Source: Pocillopora verrucosa (Eukaryota > Cnidaria > Anthozoa > Scleractinia > Pocilloporidae). Taken from it: a stretch of 64,000 nucleotides of DNA. The notes below the pieces were generated by a model. It was not told the DNA's origin. It did no database searches and saw nothing but the letters and a program-made list of their open reading frames with translations. Numbering within the stretch: the stretch's first letter is position 1; each line of letters starts with the position of its first letter. Positions 34,994-45,800 of this stretch are shown piece after piece. Made by a program: the position numbers and the translations under genes. Where the stretch lies: assembly GCF_036669915.1 (NCBI RefSeq), contig NC_089313.1:19995928-20059927 (forward strand), written 5' to 3'.

Positions 34994-36013
34994 TCAAGAT
35001 AAAATATTGTATCCAGTTTCGAAATAGTTCGGCTGAACTGGATTTGTGTTCCATTTATTTGCAGAAAAGCCGTAGTGTCCACCGTAACAGGAAACAGAAT
35101 GGCTCATTTGCCTCTGAACATAATTTTGCGGCACACTGTATGTTCGGTTATCCGCAAAATTCAAGTTAGTGTTCGATAAGTTCCTTATCGAAGGGATGTT
35201 AGTTGTATATTCGCCATTTTTCGTTGAAGAATCGAAGGAAAAAGGCACTCGTTGCTCAAAAAATTCGTCCATTGATCCGACATTTTCCGATTCGTCGGAA
35301 TATGGCGAATGAGGATCGAGAGTGGATGGACTATCTGATAAACTGTCAGGTCGACTCGAGTTATTCGACGCGCATTCGCTCTCCTCTGACCAACGTTCGA
35401 TAAAGTCGTCTAGTTCAGGACGAAGCCAATCCAAGATTTCAAGCTCTGAGCGTTGTAATTCATTTGTCGCCAAATTTGTGTTAGACTGCCGAGTTGCTTG
35501 CAGAGGTTTACGCGAAGCTTTAGGTGACGGCTCGGTCCAGAAAGACTCGGGAAGTTTTCGCTTTCTCAGCGGCTGTGAAGGCTGAGAGGAAGGTGCTTCA
35601 GAAGACTTACAATCGTTTATTTGCTGGCTTCTTGCAATTCTCCAACTCTTTTCTTCTTTTCCTTGAGCACGTTTCCTCTCTCCTAAAGATTGAATTTTCT
35701 CCGAATGGTTTTCCCGGGAAATTGCTGTTGATTTCTCAGCTCGAACGACAGCGCTAGGGCTTCCTCGTTGCCCACTTTTTAAAACGTGATCAAATAGCAT
35801 CTCTCCTTGACTTATCCAAGAACCGTCGAATGATGACGTTGTTGCCGAAGATGACCTTCCGTTGAGCTGGCGTTGAAGATATTTTCGGTGGTTAACCTTC
35901 CTCTTCGGCTTTATCGGTTTATCCAAAGCGAATTTCAGCGTGCTTGTTGCATTGCTGACAAAATTCAACAACGAGGTTGGCGTCGCCACGCTTTCCTCTA
36001 CTAAACTGTTCAT
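34994..36013 (-). CDS. FAM181: FAM181 family protein with TEAD-binding omega-loop
   Basis: A single-exon frame of 339 residues. ATG at 36013-36011 is preferred; the longer open frame would need a TTG. Residues 18-53 carry the family signature, including '[20 protein letters not shown]' followed by LQRQL, as in vertebrate FAM181A/B. Residues 149-162 read '[14 protein letters not shown]', close to the YAP omega-loop that binds TEAD (F158 and W159 stand at the YAP double-Phe position). Vertebrate FAM181A/B are reported TEAD interactors, so a role in modulating TEAD transcription is likely. The rest is Ser/Asn-rich and probably disordered. The cnidarian gene combines both conserved elements in one intronless frame. 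Upstream DNA near 36390 has an ATTGG box, which may be promoter. Confidence 0.88.
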   Translation of the reverse strand: MNSLVEESVATPTSLLNFVSNATSTLKFALDKPIKPKRKVNHRKYLQRQLNGRSSSATTSSFDGSWISQGEMLFDHVLKSGQRGSPSAVVRAEKSTAISRENHSEKIQSLGERKRAQGKEEKSWRIARSQQINDCKSSEAPSSQPSQPLRKRKLPESFWTEPSPKASRKPLQATRQSNTNLATNELQRSELEILDWLRPELDDFIERWSEESECASNNSSRPDSLSDSPSTLDPHSPYSDESENVGSMDEFFEQRVPFSFDSSTKNGEYTTNIPSIRNLSNTNLNFADNRTYSVPQNYVQRQMSHSVSCYGGHYGFSANKWNTNPVQPNYFETGYNILS

Positions 36014-39000
36014 CTCCTTCACTTGAAAACGCAACGGTACCCAAGAATTAAACTCTTGAATTATTTGTGTTTAGTGATCAAATAAACATTAGGCAGTATG
36101 CTCATTTGCTTGTCGAACACCCAGGCCAGGAATCACGGCTTTCCAAAGTAGAAAGCTAAGGTATCCTGCCAGATACTCTCAAAAAGCAAGTACTGGTTGA
36201 AATTGTTCCTTGACCGATCGACACCGAAATTAAATGCTTGTAGGAAGTTAACAGCTGTTGACTTTACATCAGAGTGTCTTATAACTTGGAGCGATAATTT
36301 TTTCTTCCCTCTAGTGGGAGGAAGGAGAAAAGCAATGCTCTTATTGCACACCTTTTCTGCTTACTATAAGATACAATAATTTATCGGCACGCCATTGGTC
36401 AATTTCCTGTCAATAGCTTTTAAATACGAATGAAGCCTTAAACCCCTCATTTATCTGTCAAAACAACTGTTTCTTGGGTAAAATTGCCTCAATAGCTAAT
36501 AAGTCGAGGGAAATTATCATAAATTACCATTTTTTCATAATCAAAACATTTGTTTTTTCACCGCCCCAATTTTTTTTAAAACACGTCCGCTTGATAAATA
36601 CGCTTAGGTCGCGGACAAACAAGATTTTGATAGGGATGACAGATCGACAAATTTCATTTAAAAGTAGCACGATTTTTGGAAGAAGAAACGTTTTATTTCG
36701 CTGTTTTGTTATTGTATTCGTGCGTAGAAGTACAAAATTTAAAATAAATCTTATGTATTAAAAATACCGCTTATGGCCGGCAGAACTTCTTCTACGAACA
36801 CACGTGCAAGAGTGTTTGCTTTTAGACTCAGAAGCGGTCGCGCTGTACGCATCAAATTTTTTTATTCTCCTTCCTTTTCTTCAGTTTTAAACGTTCATTG
36901 TTTTGCATATTCGAGAAAACGAAAACGAGTGGAAGAAGAGCAAATGACGGCGGTGAAACGTTTTTAAACTCTGTCGGAATATCATGTGTTTACACTAATT
37001 TTAATTCCATACTTAGTTATTTAATATCCATTAGTAGGAAAGACTTCGCCATAATCATACCTCGACCAACTGCTCTATTTGACATTACGACGGCGCTTGT
37101 CGAAATCACAAAATTTCTAATCAAAGTAGTAATTTAGCTCCCGCCTTCCTATTGTGCCGAAGGGCTGTAGACACGAACTAGGCAAAGCCATTTAGGACAA
37201 GCATTTCAAGATCCAGCTATCATCTTTGAAGCTTCCTGCCCTAAAAAACTTCGCATCTCATTTCCTCGATTTTCTATACGCGAATCGAAGCTTTATTTTT
37301 CCTAACCTGCCATGGCCGTATTTCATTTCAGCTCATTTCATTCCTAAGGGAAAACGATTCTTCAAAAAAAAAAAGCAAGTTGTTGCCAACAAGTCAACCT
37401 TAATAAAAGTAAAATTATACTCAGAAAAGGAATTAAATTATAAGCCTGAGACATCAATTGATCTCCCTTTTTGTCTTGTGAGAGAAAATAGTCCCACAGA
37501 AAGTACGCTTGTGTGTATGTGTGTGGCTGTCTTTGCTGACCGTGAATTTCTTCTGCAGTTCGAGGGAAATTTACTCAAGAATGGCTTCCTTAGTGTCACT
37601 AGGGCAAACGTTACAAAACACTGACTTCACACACATCTTCTAGCCGCAGTAAAAAGCTAGATTGTGACTGTCAGGAACATCTGCTGTGAAAACGAATTGG
37701 CAGCTTGTCGAAGATTTTGAACAATGTTGAATGATGTAAGACCAAGAAGTGTGCTTTTCTAACCTTCGTAAACACTTCACAACTTTTTTTTATCACGTAC
37801 GAGGCTCGAAATCTATTAAAACAAGGAGACTGAACGACGGACTTTCTGGTCGGTCGCTTTCACAATTTTTTTTAACACAGAAAATATCTTAATATTAACT
37901 TTGCCATGTGTGAAATACGCATTGGTCGATTTTGGCCAATTTTGTCACGTAAAATTGCATTTGAATTACAATTGGTCGAGAGAAATGACCTTTTCACAAA
38001 ACCAGCTTGAGCTTTGAAAAAAAAAAAGATACCTGCTTCGTTAATTGTTTGATAGGAACAAAAGAGGAATAACAATATATTTAATACATCTGTGGCATTT
38101 TTTTATACCTTGCGACTCAAGGCTAACTTTTTATTATTTCTCTGAATGGACGACAGAACCAAATTAAAATTTGTTTCGATTCAAGGTGTAAAAATATGGT
38201 TATCGAGGTGAATTCGTTAAAATGCATATGGTAGCATGATGTAAAGTCTCCTATTTCTCGCCACTGCTGTTTTGAAAATGACTTTCTTTGAAAATACTCA
38301 TAAATTCACTCTTGCGGTACTTCACAAGAAGCCTGAGTTTTTCTGCTTCGTTCTAAAGCTTCTTCAAAGGGATGTTCTGATGTATCAAGGCAGAAAACCT
38401 GACAGATTTGGAAACATCTCTCCGTAAAAGTTTACAAGCGAGAGTCCTGCAAATATTACAGAAGTGTGGACAGATATGAAAGGCATGAATTTTCAACCCA
38501 CAACTGCCCACAAAGCGCGTCCTTGAATTGCTCTACAAATGAAACTGACTCTTCCTCAAACAACGAACACAAAAGGCGCTTCGAATGGGCGAAAATTCAG
38601 TAATTATCAAATGAGCTTTAAACTTGATCAGAAATGGCACATGACCTTCGGACGAGTTAGTATTTTAGCGCAAAGAGGAAGAAAAAAAAAACTTAAGACA
38701 AATAAATATTGGGTTTTTCCTTTCTAGATTCAGTTTCCAAAAAAGAATAATCATACCTTTTGGAGGGTGGGAATACTCATGAATTACGACAGGCAAATAA
38801 AGAGAATATGGAAAGGCCAAGCGCTAGGAAAGCGTTTAAAAAAAAAATAATCGCTCTACTGACTCGGCCGTTCACTTTTTATTTGGTTCCACTCCTGAAG
38901 GATTTACTTTAAATTATTCTTCTTTCAGCATGCTTTTTAAAACTTGCTAAAAACTACTAAATGTTGATTGAGTAGTCTGATCGTCCGCGGAAGAGAAAAG

Positions 39001-39040
39001 TCCTCGAAAGGGTTGATATCAGCTGCATTGACTGACCAAA
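36014..39040. other. Intergenic DNA, FAM181 upstream side
   Basis: No gene seen. Open frames of 60-132 codons (for example 37226-37624) lack domains and run through homopolymers. The first 400 bp probably hold the FAM181 promoter. Confidence 0.5.
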
Positions 39041-39049
39041 CCTGAGTTG

Positions 39050-39200
39050 TGCTCTACTAACAAAGAACTCCTCACTTGACCCTAATGATAACTTCTGCTT
39101 AGGCTGCTGAAACGTCAGTCACTTTTACAGACAACAGTCTTTTCCAGCACCGATCACAACCGGGAAATCAGACTGTACGATGAGTTACGGCGAACTCTCG
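39050..39200. mobile_element. Penelope-type terminal fragment
   Basis: Contains TAATGATAACTTCTGCTTAG, then GCTGCTGAAACGTCAGTCAC and a downstream phrase (AACAGTCTTTTCCAGCACC) that I associate with a coral repeat linked to Penelope-like ends. No coding part is present. Confidence 0.4.
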
Positions 39201-40239
39201 TGAGGAGTTAGGTCATGACTGAGTTATTGTGTAAGACGCGACCTGTATATTGCTAGGATCTGAAACATTGAAAGCGTCGCGTGGGTAACTAGCAAAAGAA
39301 AGATGACAAATTTTTGAGCTCGGTAATGAAACAAAGGGAAATGTCATTCGTGTTGTTACGAGGGCGGGAGAAAGAGGAGATGCGATCAACATCTTTCTTT
39401 ACTACACCGAGGTGTTTTCCACTGATTAGTATCCAGTTTCATGTCGGAATTACGCCGAGAGAGTCGGAGAGAATGTTGGTAACCTACATTTCAACAGAAG
39501 AAGAATCTGAAGTGCTTGGATAAGCTAATCAAAAATTAGATCTTACGGCGTACTAATTGGAATATTAACAAGAAATGGTTTGAACCCAAGAGTAACGAAT
39601 CATTAGCAAAGCATCGAAGGGCCAAAACCGAAGGTCTGAGACTCGTTTCTTCGAGAGAGACTTAGAATTTTGTATGTCAGGTGTACGGGATGAGAAGAAT
39701 AACGCCTTTCTTTAGTTCATTATCGAGCTAAAAAATGTACCACCTTTCTCATCGTATTCATTTCGGTGCTGTGGACTGCCGTGTTAACTTTGGAACGCGA
39801 GCGTCACAACATTTGTTCTTTAGCCGATTTCTGTAAACGCGCGAAACATCTTACGCTGAGAAATGACGAATCATTTTCGTCTAACTGACCTAAGGCTCTA
39901 TGATTTTTTTTTCAGAGTTTTCCAGCAGTAACCATCGATAAAGTTTATCGTTCCTGAATTCTGGCATGAACAGAATAAATCCTCGGAATAACAGCCATTG
40001 GCAGGGCATCGGTCAGTAGAGACGAGCGAGACAGCACGTGGGCGCAAAACGGCGGAAGTTTTTGAGGTATAAAAAACAAAGAGAAAGAAAATCTGCTGCC
40101 GTTTCACCCGACAAATACTAAGTTCCATTCGCTTGTTATTTCGTTCGTCTCCTCTAACCAAGAGAGCCTGGTACCAGCTTATGCAATATCGGCGAAACAA
40201 GAACATATACAGGATATCAACTGTTGATACTATATATAA

Positions 40240-40431
40240 TTTGGTTTTATAAACTAAGTTTATAATGTATTGTGATTCGCTCGACGAACGGCTAACGCTC
40301 GAAATGTCAGGTTGGAAACTCTTTACGGTGGCCAATTTACATCATCAGCACAGTTGATAAAACCAAATTACCCTGCTAGACTCCCCCATCAACGTAGCAA
40401 TTACCCTGCTAGACTCCCCCATCAACGTGGC
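40240..40431. mobile_element. Second Penelope-type terminal fragment with a duplicated 33-bp block
   Basis: CGACGAACGGCTAACGCTCG followed by AAATGTCAGG resembles a degenerate hammerhead core. A block beginning AATTACCCTGCTAGACTCCC occurs twice in tandem up to 40431. It differs in sequence from the copies inside X. Confidence 0.4.
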
Positions 40432-40641
40432 ACCACAGATTCTCTCGGGAACTTACCCCTTTATTCATTGGTGATACTATATGCTCGTCTTTATTTTCAA
40501 AAGAAGACTTTTTTATTACGAAAATAACTGCTCATTTTTTCAGCATTTTTCCCTCAAAAAATTTATAGCTTTGGGAAAAAACACATTTCAAGATGTTTCA
40601 ATCACGATTCTTTGAGTATTTACATTCTCTGTGAGGTAGCA

Positions 40642-40647
40642 TTTATT
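40642..40647 (-). terminator. Poly(A) signal of COA5
   Basis: AATAAA on the minus strand, 43 bases beyond the COA5 stop. Confidence 0.5.
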
Positions 40648-40689
40648 GATTGTCCAATCCACTAAACACAACATTCCTGTGTTCCTTCA

Positions 40690-42618
40690 TCAGTATCCTT
40701 TTCTTCCCCTGAAACGGGTGCGAAAATCTAACTGTCAACAAATAAAAAATGAGAAGTTTGTCAGTCCAACCACATCTTTCCCTTTTTGCTCCAAAAACTG
40801 ATCCTTTGATGCATTCTCTTAAACCCTTTTAACCCTTTAACTCCCAGATCAAATTTGTAATTCTCCTTGCTGTCAACCTTACAATTCTTATAATGTTAGT
40901 TCAGAGAGGTTAGTATTGGATCAACTAATTATTCCCAAATTGATATTTTTCTTTATTCTCATCACTTATCTGGTTAATATTGTATTGATATTGTAAGGAG
41001 AAATTCTGTCTTGGTTATTCATGAGAGTTAAAGGGTTAATACAATGACAGGCAGATAGGTAATGAGACCTCAGAAAATTATCCTACTGCAGGGGGGGCAC
41101 ACCAAGGGTGGAAAGGGGGAGCTGGGTGGCCATGAAACTCCATTAAAAGGTTATTTAAAAAAAAACTCTGAAACAATCAAAATTTATGATTTGGGTGGCA
41201 GAGAAGCACAAAACAGAAGAAAAACTGTGATGCAAAATTTTACTTTTTGTGATTAAAAACACAGTTTACTGGTAGATGTTGATTTGTCAGTAAGGTAGGT
41301 ACCCAACCCCTAGAAAAATAATTGCTATACTTCTGTAAAGGGAATATTGTTGTTAACAAGCTTCAAGTACTAAAAAAGCAAATACATTTCTAGTCAACAG
41401 TTAAAAGGATCAGCTTTCAGACAGTAATGGTAACAGTGTTAAACTGTGTTCCATTCTCTTATATAAACAGTGTGGGCAGGAGAGGGAGTCTGGTACAAGA
41501 CCTGGGAATTTGACACAATTCTCCAGTAGAGAGTCCTCCTCAAACAACCTATTATACCACAGAGTAATACCAGGTTGTTTTACCATTTACCATATATAAA
41601 TGTTATCAGTGATCTTTGCCAGAACAGACACTGACAGCTGATATGTAATCTCCTTTCAACAAGAGGAGACTGAGTTGTTAAGGAAAAACAGTTGAAAAAG
41701 GTTCCAAAATAACATCCTTACCAGTGACCTCTTGCACTCAAAGAATGCATACTGGACCCTTCTACAGTTCTCATTAATACCTTGAGCATCAGGGTTCAAA
41801 CAGTCATTGGGTTTGGATCCAAACTACAAAAAAAAAATAACAACAAAACAAATGAATGAAGGAACACATGAATGAAAGGAGAGAATTAATCAACCACTCA
41901 TTCAGATAGTCCATCAATCAGTCATTCTGTATTCAGTAAGTCAGTCATTCTGTTTTCAGTTAGTAAAGCAGTCAGTCAGTCAGTCTGTATTCAGTCAGTC
42001 AGTCAGTCTGTATTCAGTCAGTCATTCAGTCAGTAATTCGGTTTTCAGTCAGTCATTGTGGTCAGTCAGTCAGTCATGTGAATCGATCAATTAACACCTA
42101 ATCAATTAATCAATTACAGGAGGGGCTCCAATATATCAATCTCCTTTTGTCCCATCCTAGTTTCAAGAGTAATCTACTCATTCAGTTCTGAATATTCAGC
42201 AATTCCTCTTTGGTTACGTCCAGCTTTATGATCCGAACTACTGAACATGCCACAGAGAGGAGAGGTAGAGTTATGTAAATATCGTTCACCCTCAAAGCAT
42301 GAAATGTTATTTAGGGTTAGTAACATTCATGAAAGACAGAAACGAGTAGAAATATATTTTGGATGTTATGATTGTACTCGAACACGGTAGTCTCTATTAA
42401 CTCAACTTCTGAACCTATGTAATCGTTCGAATGTAGGCTTAAGCTACTTAAAATCAACCAGGACGAGCATAAAGCTTGCCACAATATAATACATTTATGG
42501 CAAATTTTACCTTTTTTACACAATCACTTGCTAAAATGCAATCCTTCAGTTCCTTTCTAAGGCCGCTACAAGGTTTCTGAGGCTTTTGATTTTCGATATC
42601 TTCCTCGTCTAATTGCAT
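40690..42618 (-). CDS. COA5: Cytochrome c oxidase assembly factor 5
   Basis: Three exons, 42618-42511, 41823-41722 and 40731-40690, all joined in phase 0, give 83 residues against 74 in human. C17 and C27 form the first CX9C ('CSGLRKELKDC') and C56 and C66 the second ('CRRVQYAFFEC'), the twin CX9C fold of PET191/COA5 in the mitochondrial intermembrane space. The C-terminus 'FECKRSL' + 'RTRFRGRKGY' is almost the family consensus. COA5 is needed for early assembly of complex IV. An in-frame upstream ATG at 42702 would add an N-terminal extension, but the start at 42618 fits family length better. Introns carry a TTAACCC MITE and a CAGT array. It is divergent with the TRIM-type gene, 250 bp away. 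Confidence 0.9.
40828..41038. repeat. TTAACCCTTTAACTCCC-type MITE, divergent copy 4
   Basis: Ends TTAACCCTTTAACTCCCAGA and GAGAGTTAAAGGGTTAA are well kept, but the interior differs from copies 1-3. Lies in COA5 intron 2. Confidence 0.7.
41930..42078. repeat. Imperfect CAGT microsatellite
   Basis: Blocks of (CAGT)n separated by CTGTATT or CTGTTTT spacers, in COA5 intron 1. Confidence 0.9.
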
Positions 42619-42868
42619 GCTGTCTGCTCGGATCAATCCGCCATATTGTTTCCTCGTATCACCACTGACCAACAGCTCATGGGCGCATGTCAACCCAAAC
42701 ATCAATTCCTGCTACACATTGTTTCTGAGAAATGTCACAACAGAATGCGCTTCTGTGTTTGTTTTCTATCGTTTTAAGCCTTTGCTTTGTTGGGAATGCT
42801 AGTATTGTGTAATTACCGGCTTTAAACCTCGGCTTTTACCATTTACACCCGTTTTTGTCGAAATTTCC
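42619..42868. promoter_or_regulatory. Likely bidirectional promoter between COA5 and the TRIM-type gene
   Basis: Only 250 bp separate the two start codons on opposite strands, leaving no room for separate promoters. No TATA box was seen close to either start. The boundary of 5' UTRs is unknown. Confidence 0.5.
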
Positions 42869-45800
42869 ATGGCTGAATTGAGGGGACTGAGTTGCTCTGT
42901 GTGTTACAACGACTTCAAGTCAGATGAAGTGCAGTTCGTTCCCAGAAATCTAATCTGCGGACACACATACTGTACAGGTATATTACTATTTTATAACCTC
43001 TTTTAGAAAAAATATTTCGTAAAGATAGTTCCATGTTGCACCAGAGAAATTTTATGAGCATACTGTAGCTATAGCGATCTGAAACCGATGTTTACTTATG
43101 GAATGATTGATTTCATTTGATACCGTTCAAATTATGCAGGCTTGTCTGGAATTTGTAAAACATTATCCCCTCAACAAATCATTAAAAATCCACGTTTTAT
43201 CTATAACCGCTCTAATCAAAGTTTGTTTATCATTCTAGACGAGTTTGCTTTCGCTTGCGCCAGCTTAAGCGGACTTTTCTCGACGTAATTTTTCGTTTCG
43301 AGAAATTTATTCGAAACCCCTTCCCCTCCCTCCCCCTGAGTATAAGACGCACAATAGGCCTCAGTAGAGAAAGAAAAGGGGGTTGTGTGATTCTTTGAGT
43401 TCCTTTGTTTATTTTACAAAAGTATTGATTCCTATTGGAATATTTTATTACAGTCGAACCTCGATTATCCGGACTCGTTGGGACTAGACGAAATAGTCCA
43501 GATAATCAAGAATATGAATATTAATAAGGAACAAAAACTGATTAATTTGAGAAAGTGACGTTTAATCGTGAAACAAAACATTTACAAATTGTTTTGAAGA
43601 AAATATAGTCTACATCTTCACTGTCCATTGTGAATACCTCTACATGTGTGTATTAACAATTAAAACTAATGAAAAATGTTTTTGCATCAGCATAAAATGT
43701 TGAAATAAGTCCGTATGTCTTAAAGAAGAACATCACATGCACAAAGCAACTCTAAGCCAACCAGACCTCATTCAAATTTTCTTCATTAGTTATGAGGGAA
43801 ATCTCTCTAACTTCCAGCAGTGATTGACATGTAAACTCTCCATATAAAATCCAAGCATTATTTTGTAATGAGAATACTTTAACTCATCAGGTAGAAGTTG
43901 TTATCTTGATCTAACACTAAATTCTCATTACAGGGAAACTTGTAATGACTAGAGGGGAGAATTAAAAATCAGATCTTGGATGTTAAAGGGTTAATACATT
44001 TTAGTACTTATACTTAGAAATACTCAAGCAATAGATGCAAGAGATACACTTAATGTCAAATTTGACATTGAGTGTTCAAGCTAAGAGTTGCTAAATGTTT
44101 TCTCTCCTCTTGCCTTCAAAGGATGTTTGAACAAGTTAGCTTTTCAAGCCCGAAATCCTGGTACAATCTGTTGTCCAACATGTAAAATCGAGACCACTTT
44201 GTTTCCAAGGACTTTTGAGTCTGTGAGAAATCTACCTAAAAACTTTGGAGTGCTTGAGATTCTTGAAGGGAAAGAAGAAGCTCAAACTGATGGAATATCA
44301 AAGGAGAAGGAGAATAATAAATATCTCTGTCCAGAACACGACGAAGCTCTGAAGGTTTACTGTCATACTGATAATTGTCTTATCTGCATTTACTGCCAGG
44401 TATGAATAATTAACAATAGGAGTTAGTGGATGAGGAAATAATAAGAAGGATTTACGCAACATTGGTTTGTGTCATCTGCTTGAGCTAAAGGCTAAGGTGG
44501 ATAATTCAAACCATGGCCTTGATAATTCTTGTCATTATCTTGCTGGCAGCACCTGTGGGTAATATGAAGTAATTTACGTGTTCTGATTGGCCACCTGAGC
44601 AGGATTGTCCACTTTAATCATGTGCAAGAACAAAAACTGCTTGGAGTAGACTCAATACAAAACTTCTAATATTTTGGACAATGTTGGCAATGGATATGCC
44701 AAATGTTGTAGAAAAAATGCTTAAAATAATTTGGCCAATTTTCAGCCATCCAGACCTCACGCTTGGTCAATAACACATATTTATAACTTGCAAGCCAAAT
44801 CATATACTTGTCTTTTTATGGATGCTGATGAATTGTAGTCCGTAGGTATAGTGTTATTTCTACATGAGGATCTGTATGGTATGATGTAACAAATGTAAAT
44901 CACTATCAGTTTAGCTGCATGTTTTGTCATATACATATGCATATTTTTGGGAGTAATTTATTTACAAATCAAGGCTCTGAGGGACTCTCAGTGTTTGCTT
45001 GGCCTTTTCTAAACACTAAGGAGTTTGAGAGAGTTTTGAACATGTTCTAAACCTGAGATGTAGTTTAGGGTATGTCTGATTGTCTAGGATAATCATAACA
45101 AATGATTTAGTTTTTGATCAAGGAGAAGGGAGGAAAGAGGTTTATTAGAGAGGTTTAATGTGGTTGTGATAGATTGGGAGGGGGAGGGTGTAACAAAGGT
45201 GAGGGGTGCTAATCAGATTGTTTATGCCAGTGCTTGTTCCACCTAGGTGTATGGCAAGCACATGGGACACAAATGTGAACTTGCCACCAGCATTGCTACA
45301 ACAACTCGTGAAGAGCTTCGCAGCTTGTCCAAGAAATTGGGTGATCATTATGACACAGTGAAGAAAGCTAGAAGAAACGTGATTGATACAAGGGAGTCCA
45401 TACTGAACACTCAACAGTATTTGCGAGACAGGATTATGAAACATATGGGAGTGCTGCGAGCTTGCATGAGTCGACGGGAAACTGTGCTGAAGTGTGACGT
45501 TGATGACAGGACAAAACAGAAGATCAAACCTTTGGATGAACAAGAAAGGTAATTATTGGGAAATTAGTTTTGATATTCTTTAACCCTTTAAGTCCCTGAA
45601 GTCTCTGTAACTTCTCCCTTTAATAGCCAAGCCATACATTATCCAGCCAACAGGTGAGGAGAATTCACATCAGGTAGAAGTTGTTATCTTGATCTAACAC
45701 CAAATTCTCATCCTTAATTTACAAGGAAATGTGTAGCAACTAGAAGGGAGAATTAAAAATCAGATCTTGGGAGTTTAAGGGTTAATTTTGTGTATGCAGC

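Noticed and set aside
39898-40335. 145-codon minus-strand frame
   Set aside because: Partly overlaps a Penelope-type terminal fragment and reads through homopolymers; no recognisable domain.
41930-42078. Regular spacing suggesting a CRISPR-like array
   Set aside because: It is a tetranucleotide CAGT microsatellite in a eukaryotic intron with no unique spacers.
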